From contig NC_134018.1 in NCBI RefSeq assembly GCF_040712315.1, positions 558,001 to 622,000 of the forward strand: 64,000 nucleotides of DNA, given 5' to 3'. The first letter of the stretch is position 1; each line of letters begins with the position of its first letter. This document shows positions 34,869 to 45,736 of the stretch, piece after piece. The stretch comes from Castanea sativa (Eukaryota; Streptophyta; Magnoliopsida; Fagales; Fagaceae). Both the position numbers and the translations under genes were made by a program. Under the pieces are notes generated by a model, which was not told the origin of the DNA, ran no database searches, and worked only from the letters and a program-made list of their open reading frames with translations.

Positions 34869-37800
34869 ACGGCTCCGGAGGCACCTGGAGCGATGACAGG
34901 AGACGAGGCTGTTTGTGAGGAGTTAGAGAAGTTTGTAATAACAGATGATCCAGAGAGGTTCTTCCAAGTTGACATACTTTTGCCACACCAAGAGAAGATG
35001 GAGTTGTTGAAATTTCTGAAGGATAATTTAGATGTTTTTGCGTGGGACCCCTATGAGGCTCCAGGCGTAGATCCGAACTTTATTTGTCATCGTTTAAATG
35101 TCAATCCTGTCATCGTTCCGAGAAGGCAGCCACCTCGGCGATCTTCCCGAGAACATTCTGAGGCTGTGAAGGAAGAGGTTCTTAAACTCAAAAGGGCGGG
35201 GGCTATCAGAGAAGTTTTCTACCCTGAATGGTTGGCTCATACTGTTGTTGTTAAAAAGAAGAACGGCAAGTGGAGAGTATGTGTGGACTTCACTGATCTG
35301 AACAAGGCCTGTCCTAAAGATTCGTTCCCAATGCCACGGATTGATCAACTGGCGTTAGAGGATCAGGAGAAGACTGCTTTCATTACTCCAACCGGGAACT
35401 ATCATTATAAGGTCATGCCATTTGGATTAAAAAATGCTGGGGCTACTTATCAAAGAATGATGACCCAAATGTTTGAACAGCAACTGGGGAAAACCATCGA
35501 AGTATACGTGGATGATATGGTGGTGAAGAGTAAGACAGTACCTTCACACATGACAGATCTGGCCGACACCTTCCAGATGCTAAGGAAGTATAAGTTGCGC
35601 CTTAACGCCTCCAAGTGTTCTTTTGGCGTGGGATCTGGAAAGTTCTTGGAATATATGATTACTCATAGGGGCATAGAGGTAAACCCAGTGCAGGTTAAGG
35701 CTATTCAGAATTTGCAGCCGCCTAGGAACCCAAAAGAGATTCAGAAATTAACTGGAATGGTTGCTGCGTTGAATAGATTTATTTCTCGGTCAGCTGACCG
35801 GTGCCGTCCTTTCTTTCAGTTGTTGCACAAGTGGAAAGGGTTTCAATGGACCGAGGACTGCGAGTTAGCTTTCCAACAGCTTAAGCAATATCTTTCTCGG
35901 CCACCTATTTTATCTCGCCCTGAGGTGGACGAGGTTTTATTCGCTTATCTGGCCGTGGCTATTCACGCGGTGAGCTTAGTCCTTATAAGGAATGAAAGCG
36001 GAGTACAGAGACCGATCTACTACGTTAGTAAGTCCTTGAATGAGGCCGAGGTGCGCTATCTGCCCTTGGAAAAAGCGCTTCTGGCTGTAGTCCACGCCAC
36101 GCGCAAACTTCCCCATTATTTCCAATCTCATACTGTGGTTGTTTTGACCTAGTTGCCTCTTAAGGCTGTGTTGCGTAGTGCTGATTATTCTGGCAGGGTG
36201 GCAAAATGGGGAACCATTTTGGGAGCCTTTGATGTTAAGTACAATCCTCGCACTTCGGTAAAGGGACAGGTCCTCGCTGATTTGGTGGCAGAGTTTACTG
36301 AACCATTGTTAGAAGAAACTTCAAAGGAAGTACACATGGGTGAAAAATCAATTGGTGTGATCACCGCCGTATCGCCCTCGGCTTGGAGAGTTTATGTGGA
36401 TGGGGCTGCGAATCAAAAAGGGTCTGGTGTTGGACTTGTTTTAATGTCCCCTGAGGGAATTGTCTTCGAAAAATCTTTGAGATTGGCCTTCTCGGCTACT
36501 AACAATGAGGCCGAGTATGAAGCAGTCTTAATGGGCATGCAGATGGTACATAAGATGGGTGGCAAGGAATTCCAGGTGTTCTCAGACTCTCAGTTAGTGG
36601 TCGGCCAGGTCATGGGAACCATGGAGGCTAGAGACCCCAGAATGCAGGAATATTTGACCCAGGTCAAACGCCAGCAGGCTGAATTCGACTCCTTTTCCTT
36701 AGCTCACGTTTCTAGGAGTGGAAACACTCATGCAGATTCCTTGGCTACGTTGGCAACATCCTCGGCTCAAGGTTTACCAAGGGTTATCCTCGTTCAGGAT
36801 TTGGTAGAACCTTCTCTTGTAACTGCTAACGCACCTCGCATCCATCTAATAAGGCCTGGTCCTAGTTGGATGGATTCGATCATATCTTTTCTTAAAAATG
36901 ACATTCTTCCCGAAGCCAAGGTTGAAGCAGAAAAGGTACGTCGAAAGGCGCCGCGTTTCTGGTTGTCCGAGGACCAGAAGCTATACAAACGATCCTTTTC
37001 AGGACCGTATTTGTTGTGTGTACACCCTGAATCAACAGAAGCATTACTGGAGGAATTGCATGAGGGAATTTGTGGGAGCCACATTGGGGGAAGGTCCTTA
37101 GCCCATAGAGCCCTGACTCAGGGTTATTGGTGGCCTAATATGCAGAGGGAGGCTCAGGATTATGCCAAAAAATGTGATCAATGTCAGAGGTTCGCCCCTA
37201 ATATCCACCAACCTGGAGGGGTTCTTAACCCTCTCTCCAGCCCTTGGCCTTTCGCACAGTGGGGCTTGGACATTGTAGGGCCATTTCTGAGGGCTGCTGG
37301 CAACAAAAGATGGCTGCTCGTGGGAACAGACTACTTCACTAAATGGGTTGAAGCTGAGCCCTTAGCCAATATCCGAGATGTTGATTCAAAGAAATTTATA
37401 TGGAAAAATATCGTTACTAGATTTGGTATACCGCATACACTTATCTCAGACAATGGCGTTCAATTTGACAGCAACGCCTTTAGGCAATATTGTGGTGACA
37501 TGGGTATCATAAATAGATATTCTACCCCAGCTTATCCTCGAGGAAATGGGCAGGCCGAGGCCGTTAACAAGGTCATAGTCAACGGGCTCAAGAAGAGGTT
37601 GGATGATGCGAAAGGTAAATGGGTAGAAGAGCTCCCTCATGTCCTGTGGACGTATCGGACCACACCGCGCAGATCCACTGGAGAAACGCCATTCTCTATG
37701 ACTTATGGAGCCGAGGCGGTGATACCTTTGGAATCTAGTTTTCCTACTCTAAAGACAAGTTCTTTTAGCCCGGAGAATAACGAGGGACTTCTAGAGAAAG

Positions 37801-38105
37801 ATCTTGATTTACTTGAGGAACGGCGTGAGGCAGCTATGGTCCAAATGGCCTATTATCAGCAGAAGCTAAAACGAGGATATGATGCCCACGTGAAGCTAAG
37901 GCCGCTTGCGCCTGGTGATCTTGTATTAAGGAAAGTTGTAGGCACTTCTAAGAACCCAGCGTGGGGTAAGCTCGGACCTAACTGGGATGGCCCCTATCGC
38001 ATTGTTTCAATAGCAGGCATAGGGTCGTATAGGCTAGCTGACCTAGACGAACGAATTGTACCACGTCCATGGAATGTAAATAATCTTAGAAGGTATTATT
38101 ATTAA
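34863..38105 (+). pseudogene. Element 2 pol: RT (motif A deleted), RNase H, second RNase H, integrase
   Basis: The reading frame continues from gag. [39 protein letters not shown] and YVDDMVVKS (catalytic YVDD at 35505-35516). Compared with element 3, 24 codons are absent after IDQL (about 35350), including the LDAFQGYHQ motif A with its metal-binding Asp, so this RT is predicted inactive. The RT-linked RNase H follows (YYVSKSLNEAE, LPLEKALLAV) and is cut by a TAG at 36150-36152 where element 3 has CAG. Then comes a second, archaeal-type RNase H (VYVDGAANQKGSG near 36393, TNNEAEYEA, FSDSQLVV, GNTHADSLA). Integrase has its HHCC zinc region (37045-37190) and DDE residues in GLDIVGPF, SDNGVQF and GQAEAVNK (about 37270, 37450, 37560). 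No chromodomain is visible at the end. Everything after 36153 is open to 38105. Confidence 0.92.
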
Positions 38106-38158
38106 TGAAAGTGAGCTTTTGTCAATATATTTCAAAGTTATGAGTAGTTCTGATTCTT

Positions 38159-40640
38159 GAAGTTATCATTTTTTAAGAATCAAACAGAAACTTGGTTAAG
38201 TGCAGTCCTCGGACCACAAACCTTGTGAAAATTGATGTCTTGTCATTTGTTAAACAGAACCTTAGTTATGCCGGGTCTTCGGACCTCCTACTTTGGGAAA
38301 ATTAACATTTGAAGTTATCATTTTCAAGAATCAAACAGAAACTTGGTTAAGTGCAGTCCTCGGACCACAAACCTTGTGGAAATTGATGTCTTGTCATTTG
38401 TTAAACAGAACCTTAGTTATGCCGGGTCTTCGGACCTCCTACTTTGGGAAAATTAACATTTGAAGTTATCATTTTCAAGAATCAAACAGAAACTTGGTTG
38501 AGTGCAGTCCTCGAACCACAAACCTTGTGGAAATTGATGTCTTGTCATTTGTTAAACAGAACCTTAGTTATGCCGGGTCTTCGGACCTCCTACTTTGGGA
38601 AAATTAACATTTGAAGTTATCATTTTCAAGAATCAAACAGAAACTTGGTTAAGTGCAGTCCTCGGACCACAAACCTTGTGGAAATTGATGTCTTGTCATT
38701 TGTTAAACAGAACCTTAGTTATGCCGGGTCTTTGGACCTCCTACTTTGGGAAATTTAACATTTGAAGTTATCATTTTCAAGAATCAAACAGAAACTTGGT
38801 TAAGTGCAGTCCTCGGACCACAAACCTTGTGGAAATTGATGTCTTGTCATTTGTTAAACAGAACCTTAGTTATGCCGGGTCTTCGGACCTCCTACTTTGG
38901 GAAAATTAACATTTGAAGTTATCATTTTCAAGAATCAAACAGAAACTTGGTTGAGTGCAGTCCTCGGACCACAAACCTTGTGGAAATTGATGTCTTATCA
39001 TTTGTTAAACAGAACCTTAGTTATGCCGGGTCTTCGGACCTCCTACTTTGGGAAAATTAACATTTGAAGTTATCATTTTCAAGAATCAAACAGAAACTTA
39101 GTTAAGTGCAGTCCTCGGACCACAAACCTTGTGGAAATTGATGTCTTGTCATTTGTTAAACAGAACCTTAGTTATGCCGGGTCTTCGGACCTCCTACTTT
39201 GGGAAAATTAACATTTGAAGTTATCATTTTCAAGAATCAAACAGAAACTTGGTTGAGTGCAGTCCTCGGACCACAAACCTTGTGGAAATTGATGTCTTGT
39301 CATTTGTTAAACAGAACCTTAGTTATGCCGGGTCTTCGGACCTCCTACTTTGGGAAAATTAACATTTGAAGTTATCATTTTCAAGAATCAAACAGAAACT
39401 TGGTTAAGTGCAGTCCTCGGACCACAAACCTTGTGGAAATTGATGTCTTGTCATTTGTTAAACAGAACCTTAGTTATGCCGGGTCTTCGGACCTCCTACT
39501 TTGGGAAAATTAACATTTGAAGTTATCATTTTCAAGAATCAAACAGAAACTTGGTTAAGTGCAGTCCTCGGACCACAAACCTTGTGGAAATTGATGTCTT
39601 GTCATTTGTTAAACAGAACCTTAGTTATGCTGGGTCTTTGGACCTCCTACTTTGGGAAAATTAACATTTGAAGTTATCATTTTCAAGAATCAAACAGAAA
39701 CTTGGTTAAGTGCAGTCCTCGGACCACAAACCTTGTGGAAATTGATGTCTTGTCATTTGTTAAACAGAACCTTAGTTATGCCGGGTCTTCGGACCTCCTA
39801 CTTTGGGAAAATTAACATTTGAAGTTATCATTTTCAAGAATCAAACAGAAACTTGGTTAAGTGCAGTCCTCGGACCACAAACCTTGTGGAAATTGATGTC
39901 TTGTCATTTGTTAAACAGAACCTTAGTTATGCCGGGTCTTCGGACCTCCTACTTTGGAAAAATTAACATTTAAAGTTATCATTTTCAAGAATCAAACAGA
40001 AACTTGGTTAAGTGCAGTCCTCGGACCACAAACCTTGTGGAAATTGATGTCTTGTCATTTGTTAAACAGAACCTTAGTTATGCCGGGTCTTCGGACCTCC
40101 TACTTTGGGAAAATTAACATTTGAAGTTATCATTTTCAAGAATCAAACAGAAACTTGGTTGAGTGCAGTCCTCGGACCACAAACCTTGTGGAAATTGATG
40201 TCTTGTCATTTGTTAAACAGAACCTTAGTTATGCCGGGTCTTCGGACCTCCTACTTTAGGAAAATTAACATTTGAAGTTATCATTTTCAAGAATCAAACA
40301 GAAACTTGGTTAAGTGCAGTCCTCGGACCACAAACCTTGTGGAAATTGATGTCTTGTCATTTGTTAAACAGAACCTTAGTTATGTCGGGTCTTCGGACCT
40401 CCTACTTTGGGAAAATTAACATTTGAAGTTATCATTTTTAAGAATCAAACAGAAACTTGGTTAAGTGCAGTCCTCGAACCACAAACCTTGTGGAAATTGA
40501 TGTCTTGTTATTTGTTAAACAGAACCTTAGTTATGTCGGGTCCTTGGGTCTCCTACTTTGGAAAATTAACATTTAAAGTTATAACTTTTAAGAATCAAAC
40601 GGAAAATTGGTTAAGTCTCATCTTCGGACCACAACTTTGA
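38159..40640 (+). repeat. 151-bp tandem array of element 2 (about 16 copies plus a partial)
   Basis: GAAGTTATCA recurs at 38159, then 38311 and every 151 bases to 40425, with a decayed partial unit from about 40575. The copies are nearly identical. Each unit is itself a dimer: half A (CAAACAGAAACTTGG ... CCTCGGACCACAAACC ... GGAAATTGATG) and half B (TAAACAGAACCTTAG ... CTTCGGACCTCCTAC ... GAAAATTAACA) align with one another. It lies in the 3' untranslated region between pol and the antisense gene. Tat-lineage elements are known for variable tandem repeats here. Confidence 0.95.
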
Positions 40641-41121
40641 TCAAGGTTGTCTCCTTATTATGACTGGATGTTAATGCGTTACTGTTTATTAAATTCAGAT
40701 CTTAAGTTTTATATCTTTGGTTGTTAAACAATTTTGTGTAAGGAACGGTCCTCGGATCTTACATCCTGCTAGAAACAGTGTTATGTATTATAAGGGTTTA
40801 ATTGTTATATGACGTCCTCTCTTCTTTTTAATCAAGGCATTGTTCAAATATATTAACCATGTCACTTTTTATTAAATCTTTAATAATATACGCATGGTTA
40901 TGTGGAAGTTATGAATGTGCAATCCTTGGAGTTAGATTTGTGTACTTTGAGAAATTTTTGCTATGACTTAAGGGGAAACTTTTGTAATAAGTACAAAAAG
41001 AATAAAGTAAAAACAGGTATAACCCAAGTGAAAAGCAAACGAAGTTGTTCTTCATTAATCTGTTAAATATACATTACATATAGAATTCAAAAATGGAAAA
41101 AGAGAAGCCCTAAGCTAAGTC
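40641..41121. other. Spacer between array and antisense gene, element 2
   Basis: It contains degraded array-like pieces (for example AACGGTCCTCGGATCTTAC at about 40743) and no open frame. It is the likely 3' UTR side of the antisense gene. Confidence 0.5.
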
Positions 41122-43670
41122 CTAAGCTTTTGGAGGAGGATCTTGCTGAGAGGTACTGGTGCCCTCGGTCTTTCTCAACTCCAGCTCAAAGGGAGTCAAG
41201 ACTTGCTTTCCCTTATCTACTGTCTTCGTTGAAAGGACGTTGAGTTCCACTATCTGGCTCAAGTCCTTCTTTGCATTCCCATCTCCTTCATTCTCTTTGA
41301 TGGAACCAGAGGGTTCTGTAGGATCAGGAACTTGCTGTGGGACCACTGGAGGTAGAGCAGGAAGAATTGTCTCGGGGGTAGGAGTAGCAGCAGGAGCCTC
41401 TTCAATCTCCTGTATTTCTAGGGGAAGCCAAACGTTCTCGGACTTCCTCAGATCCGAAGATTGGGGAACTCCTGCTACGTTTAAAGCTTCCCCCCATACT
41501 TTTTGACAGTATTCGCGGCATAAAGCCGCGAACTCCTCTGTCAGCTGCTCCTCTGTGGTTGCTACCCCTTCATCGAAACTTGCCTGCTTGGCAGCGTCGA
41601 GAGAGAGTTGGAAGGAGCTGGCTTCTTTCTTCATCAACGCCAGTTCCTTCTTCAGATCCGAGCACTCCCTTTGAGCTTGGGAGAGTTCTTCATCTCTTTC
41701 ATGAAGGAGCTTGCGCTGTCCTTCTATCTGGGTCTTCATGGTCTTCAAGTTTGACTCGACCCCATTTTTCTCTCTCCTCAGATCAGCCACCTCCGAGGTC
41801 AACTTCTCATTCTTAGCAAGGGCTGTGCCCAAGGACTTCTCAGTTTCCATCCTGATTTCGAGCTCAGTTCTGGCTACCTTCCGAGTGTCTTCTATAAACT
41901 TCTCGGCTACAAAGACCTCTTGGATAGCCTATAACAAAAGATGACGGAGTTAGGAATAGTAAAAAATAAACTTACTTATAAATATTGTTGAAAGTGGAAT
42001 CTTCCTAAAAAGGGGAAAAACTTACCAGCGCTAGATCTCTTTTTAGTGACAGGAATAGTTGTGGCTGGCCCATTTTTTCCAAGGTCTCCATATCCTTGGG
42101 CAGCAGGAGGGGGCGTTCCAAAACCTCGGCCAAGTGGTGGGCATGGCCTTGTTGAACCGCCCTTATACTGGACTGGCAGGAGATGGGTGCGCCGTCCAGT
42201 CTTAGATCGGGGGACCAGGTGGTCGGTGCTCGGCGCACTTCAGCCTCGTCCCTATATTCCCCGATTTCGACCGAGCGGGCCCTACCCTTGCCCTTGTCCA
42301 CCTTCTGCTGCTGGGCCAGTGGGAGTTGTTGTCGTGGTTTCTTGGGGTCTTTATTAATCGTCCCCTCGTTATCCCCCTTTCTCTTCTTCTTTGGATCCTC
42401 GGCTGGAAGTTTTGGCTCAGCTGGAGGAGGGGGAGGTGGTAAGGATGGGGGAACTTGAGACGTCCCCCTCTTTTTCTCTGCAACCTTGGCAGCCCTATTG
42501 GTGAGGAGACCCTCCATTCTTCCCATGTCTTCTTCAAATTCGTCCTCGGGAAGGGCAACCACAAACCCTGCAATTCCAGAGGCCTCGGTGGCTTCTTCCT
42601 CCTCGTCGAAAAGTACCACAAACTGGTTCCCGCGAGGTCTCTCGGTGTCTTCGAGATGGAATTGGTCTATCTCGTCGTCAAGTGTGTGTGAAGAAGAAAC
42701 CTGCTCTTCTGGAACGACAGTTGCTTGTGAGTGCACAGCGAGGGGGACTGCTGCTATCGGCCGGTTGTACAGAATGCTGTTAGGAGCGTCCGGGAGGTCA
42801 CGGTCGTCCAAAAAGTGGGGCCGAGCTACGTTTATCCTCTTTCGTCTTCGGTCGCCCGCGATTATGGCGTTCTCTATCTCCTGGAAGTCCGAGGAAAGGG
42901 GAGTGTACCCTAGAATGAGGTGAGCAGCCCGGAGTTGTAAGTCTTCGCTAACGAACACCTCGGAGCGAAGTACTCGGTTTAAATCTGCGATGTTACAGTG
43001 ACTCAGACGAGGACGCACGTGCTGCTTATCTGCAAAAAAGACGTCAAAGCAAACAAACCTGGTCAGATTCACACAGATATTTAACAAATTTAAGTAAGTA
43101 CGAATACGCATTTCTGTGTGTGTTAGAAGAAGTTGTGTAGTGGGGAGATTAATCCTACGGCGTCGCACCTGGATCCCCCCACTGAACTGGGCAGTGGAAG
43201 CCGTCGTGCCAGTTCCCGGACACGATCAAGTAGTCGTCCTTCATGCCTTTGTTTGATTTGGGCAGACAGGAGATTAGCCTAACGGTGCTGGACCGAGATT
43301 TAATATAATAACCTACCTTAGAAAGTTTATGGGACTCATATAGGAACACGACATCGTGCCATGTGAGGTTTAAACCCATCTGCTCATTTAGAGCATCTAC
43401 ACTACCTAGAACTCTAAAAACGTTTGGGAGGCATTGATCGGGACACAACCGGTGGTTGCGAAGGTACTCCCTAGTTACAGGTTTCATTGGAAGGGTCATC
43501 CCACCCTCTATAAAGGCTATCATTAGGATGATAACCTCTCCCTCTTTCCTGGAACCGGCCACGGCTTCTGCCGGGCAATATTCTAATCCTACGTCGCTGG
43601 GAATACGGTATTTGGCCCTAAAGCCTTCCATCCCAGCGGCGGTATCTACTAGACACTTAAATTTACCCAT
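41122..43670 (-). CDS. Antisense three-exon gene of element 2 (putative gypsy-type transposon domain, acidic/Pro-rich middle, coiled-coil end)
   Basis: Minus-strand exons 43670-43169, 43029-42026 and 41928-41122 join in frame to 770 codons plus stop. Splice sites: CAG|GTGCGA to TTTTTTGCAG|A, and CTG|GTAAGT to GTTATAG|G. Exon 1 encodes a globular domain (FKAKY-like start FRAKYRIPSD, MIAFIEGGMTLP, REYLRNHRLCPDQ, YYIKSRSSTVRLISCLPKSNKGMK) that resembles the plant Transposase_28 / 'putative gypsy type transposon' family. Exon 2 holds acidic stretches, a run of prolines and a KKKRKG nuclear-signal-like cluster. Exon 3 is rich in heptad-like Leu, Glu and Lys (coiled coil) and then Pro/Thr-rich. Element 3 keeps the same exon 1 and 3 lengths (502 and 807). 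Extra antisense ORFs are known in plant Tat elements, but their function is not established. The exon structure is inferred from sequence, not transcripts. Confidence 0.75.
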
Positions 43671-44166
43671 TAGAAAAGAACGAAAGGCTAAACTCTAAGA
43701 GGGAGAATGTTTGTAGTGGTAGCCGAGGACAAATACCGAGGAGAAAGGGTTAAGAATAGAGAGAGCAAGAACTTACAAAGTTGAAGGTACGGGTTTCCAC
43801 GGTTTTCTGCTGGTAAAGAATGATTGTTGGTGTTTTGATGGGATTGATCCCTGAGGAATTAAATGAAGGCGCAGGTTCCCGAAGCGTCACGACGTGCGAA
43901 AAGGCGGCCTCGAAATTATATTTGTCCCGCCTAAAATTTCGTGGAGTAACGAGGGCCGTTGGATGCCCATCTCACCGTTGAACGTGAGGGACAAAGTGTA
44001 ACTGGTAGTAATAAATACGCGCGTTGTTGAAAATAAAACCGCCAAGTGGCATCTTCTGGGACGCGAAACGATTTCCACATGTGCCATCACTCACAAAGTG
44101 AGTGGAGTAGGTTCTCGTCGGATCAAAACCCTATTTTTCTCCTCGGACGTTGAAAATTAGAGTTTT
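43671..44166 (-). promoter_or_regulatory. Upstream region of the antisense gene, element 2
   Basis: No sense ORF is seen. Blocks here are conserved with element 3 (61583-62069), for example GGGCCGTT(A/G)GATG, CTCACCGTTGAACGTG and ATAAAT(A/G)CGCGCG, although the elements are otherwise diverged in noncoding DNA. This is the expected place for an antisense promoter. The activity is inferred. Confidence 0.4.
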
Positions 44167-44176
44167 GAGGGGCTAT
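44167..44176 (+). other. Polypurine tract of element 2
   Basis: GAGGGGCTAT abuts the 3' LTR. Element 3 has the identical ten bases at 62070-62079, and element 1 a variant at 2705-2715. It would prime plus-strand synthesis. Confidence 0.75.
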
Positions 44177-44927
44177 TGTGGGGGGTAAAAAGATCCTGAT
44201 GGGAATGTGGGCCTTTTGGGCCGTGTTAAGGAAGGCCGACCTGCTCCTGGGTTTAGAATCTGTTAGTACTATGGGTCGGCCCATACGCCGAGGATCCGAG
44301 GATCCAGCCGAGGGTGAGCTTACCCTCGGATGAACATCGAAGAACTCGGGATTTCATGGTAAAGATTATGGGATGACACGGTTAAGGCCAATGGTTAAGA
44401 GGGGTGAACCCTAGAACGCCCCAGAAGCACCGGTGTTGAAGAAATGTCAAAGATAAAGGCTGCTGCCTCCACATTAAAGACCCTGCACCTACCACCCTGG
44501 CCGCATTTATGGGGAAGTGACACCTGAACAGTGGAAGGGAAACTTCTAGTTACTGTTCGAAGGCACTAAGAAAAGAAATATCTAGGCTAAGGGAGGAGTT
44601 GGGGCAACACTTGTACAAAGTATTAAAAAGAGGAGTATTTAAGGGGGAACCTGGAAGAGAAAGAGAGACGGACTTTTTGTAACCTAAAAAGAAAAAAGGC
44701 CAAGAGAAAGATATAATATAAGAACAGCTCTCGGCTTACATCCGAGGAGGCCTATCTATAATATTCCTTGTTGTTTCCAAATATTTGCAATCTTTAGTTT
44801 GTCATTTAATCCCCACACACTTCTAACCTGGGTTTCAAGCCCACACTCTACAAATTCATATTGTTTAAGGCTCATTGGGCCTGAGCCCATAACTGTTCTT
44901 GGGACCAGGTGTAATTGTGCACTTACA
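44177..44927 (+). repeat. 3' LTR of element 2 (751 bp)
   Basis: Same length and termini as 32053-32803. About nine substitutions are visible (for example TAAAAATT/TAAAGATT, GCATCTACC/GCACCTACC, ACACGTGTAC/ACACTTGTAC, CCGACGAGG/CCGAGGAGG) and no indels. Confidence 0.95.
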
Positions 44928-45736
44928 CCCATCAAATGTTTTTTTTTTTTTTCCTATTCTTCTCTTCTTCTACCTATATCCTTGCAGGTATGTATTTGTT
45001 TACTCTAATTTTTTTTTCCATTAAATTGAATAGGTTTTGTGTATTTTTTGTTTTTTTGTTTAACCTAATTTGCGTAAGTTTTATCCAATTTATATGATTA
45101 TGGTTTGAGAATCAATCATTAAATATGCTTAGACATGATTTTTTAAATTATTTTGTGTTTTATGTTATGGGTTCCAATGGTGATATGTTGCTTTCATTCT
45201 CTCAATTTTGATTTAGAGAACAATCTTCTTTTTAGCTTATTATTAAGCATGTCTTGATATAAATTTGATGATAAATTGTTCATAACTTCTTCTTTTTTTT
45301 TCTGGTTGAAATAGTTTTGGCTAACTATTAGAGTTGTACACTTTGACCTATAAAAGAAGGCAGTTTGCCCATTTAGTTTTATTTTTTATTTATCAATCAT
45401 TAAATATGGTTTGACATGACTTTTATCGATCATTAAATTTTCTAATAAAGAATAATGACAAACAAGAACAAGGATACGCTAAAAATATAGTGCACAAAGA
45501 GGTATATAACAATCTCCTAAAGATACAAAATTCTCATTAGAGTACAATTAGTATGTTACAAAATAATAATATTTTATTTAGGTGTTATCCTTTTTTATTT
45601 GATAGTTATTATTATACCAATACAATTTATTCTTTTTGTTATTACAATAATTATTTATTTCGTTATTATATATCAGATAAAATATATATTCTATAAGTTT
45701 ATTATAAAGTCATGCAACGCATGACCCTTTAACTAG
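44928..45736 (+). mobile_element. Helitron-like copy 1, 3' main part
   Basis: It ends with a 7-bp perfect stem GTCATGC-AAC-GCATGAC (45709-45725), seven bases, then CTAG at 45733-45736 followed by T. This is the hairpin plus CTRR end and A^T insertion preference of Helitrons. The body aligns with the reverse complement of 46364-47185. No Rep/helicase ORF is present, so it is non-autonomous. Element 2 split it near its 5' end. Confidence 0.65.

Larger units (their letters stand above)
32053..44927 (+). mobile_element. Element 2: near-complete Ty3/gypsy Tat-type retrotransposon, 12,875 bp
   Basis: It has two LTRs of exactly 751 bp differing at about nine sites by eye, and a 5-bp target duplication CCCAT (32048-32052 and 44928-44932). 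In order: PBS 32806, gag-protease 32850-34862, a TAG-CAATTA stop context, pol 34863-38105, a 151-bp tandem array 38159-40640, a minus-strand three-exon gene 43670-41122, a polypurine tract 44167-44176 and the 3' LTR. A second RNase H after the RT-linked one is the mark of the Tat lineage. Pol carries a 72-bp deletion and a TAG, so the copy cannot be autonomous. LTR similarity of roughly 98.8% says the insertion is recent. Confidence 0.95.

Noticed and set aside
36150..36152. TAG in element 2 pol as a second readthrough site
   Set aside because: The following bases (TTGCCT) do not fit a readthrough context, and element 3 has CAG here; a plain nonsense change is more likely.
38159..40640. Regular repeat array that superficially recalls a CRISPR array
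   Set aside because: Units are contiguous with no unique spacers, lie in a plant retrotransposon 3' UTR, and have an internal dimer structure.
40407..40640. 77-codon open frame in the last array units
   Set aside because: An in-frame accident of the 151-bp repeat; no start context or conservation with element 3.
41159..42923. Plus-strand open frames opposite the antisense gene in element 2
   Set aside because: Composition is that of a complementary strand to a Glu/Lys/Ser-rich coding region; the minus strand has splice sites and a conserved domain, the plus strand has neither.
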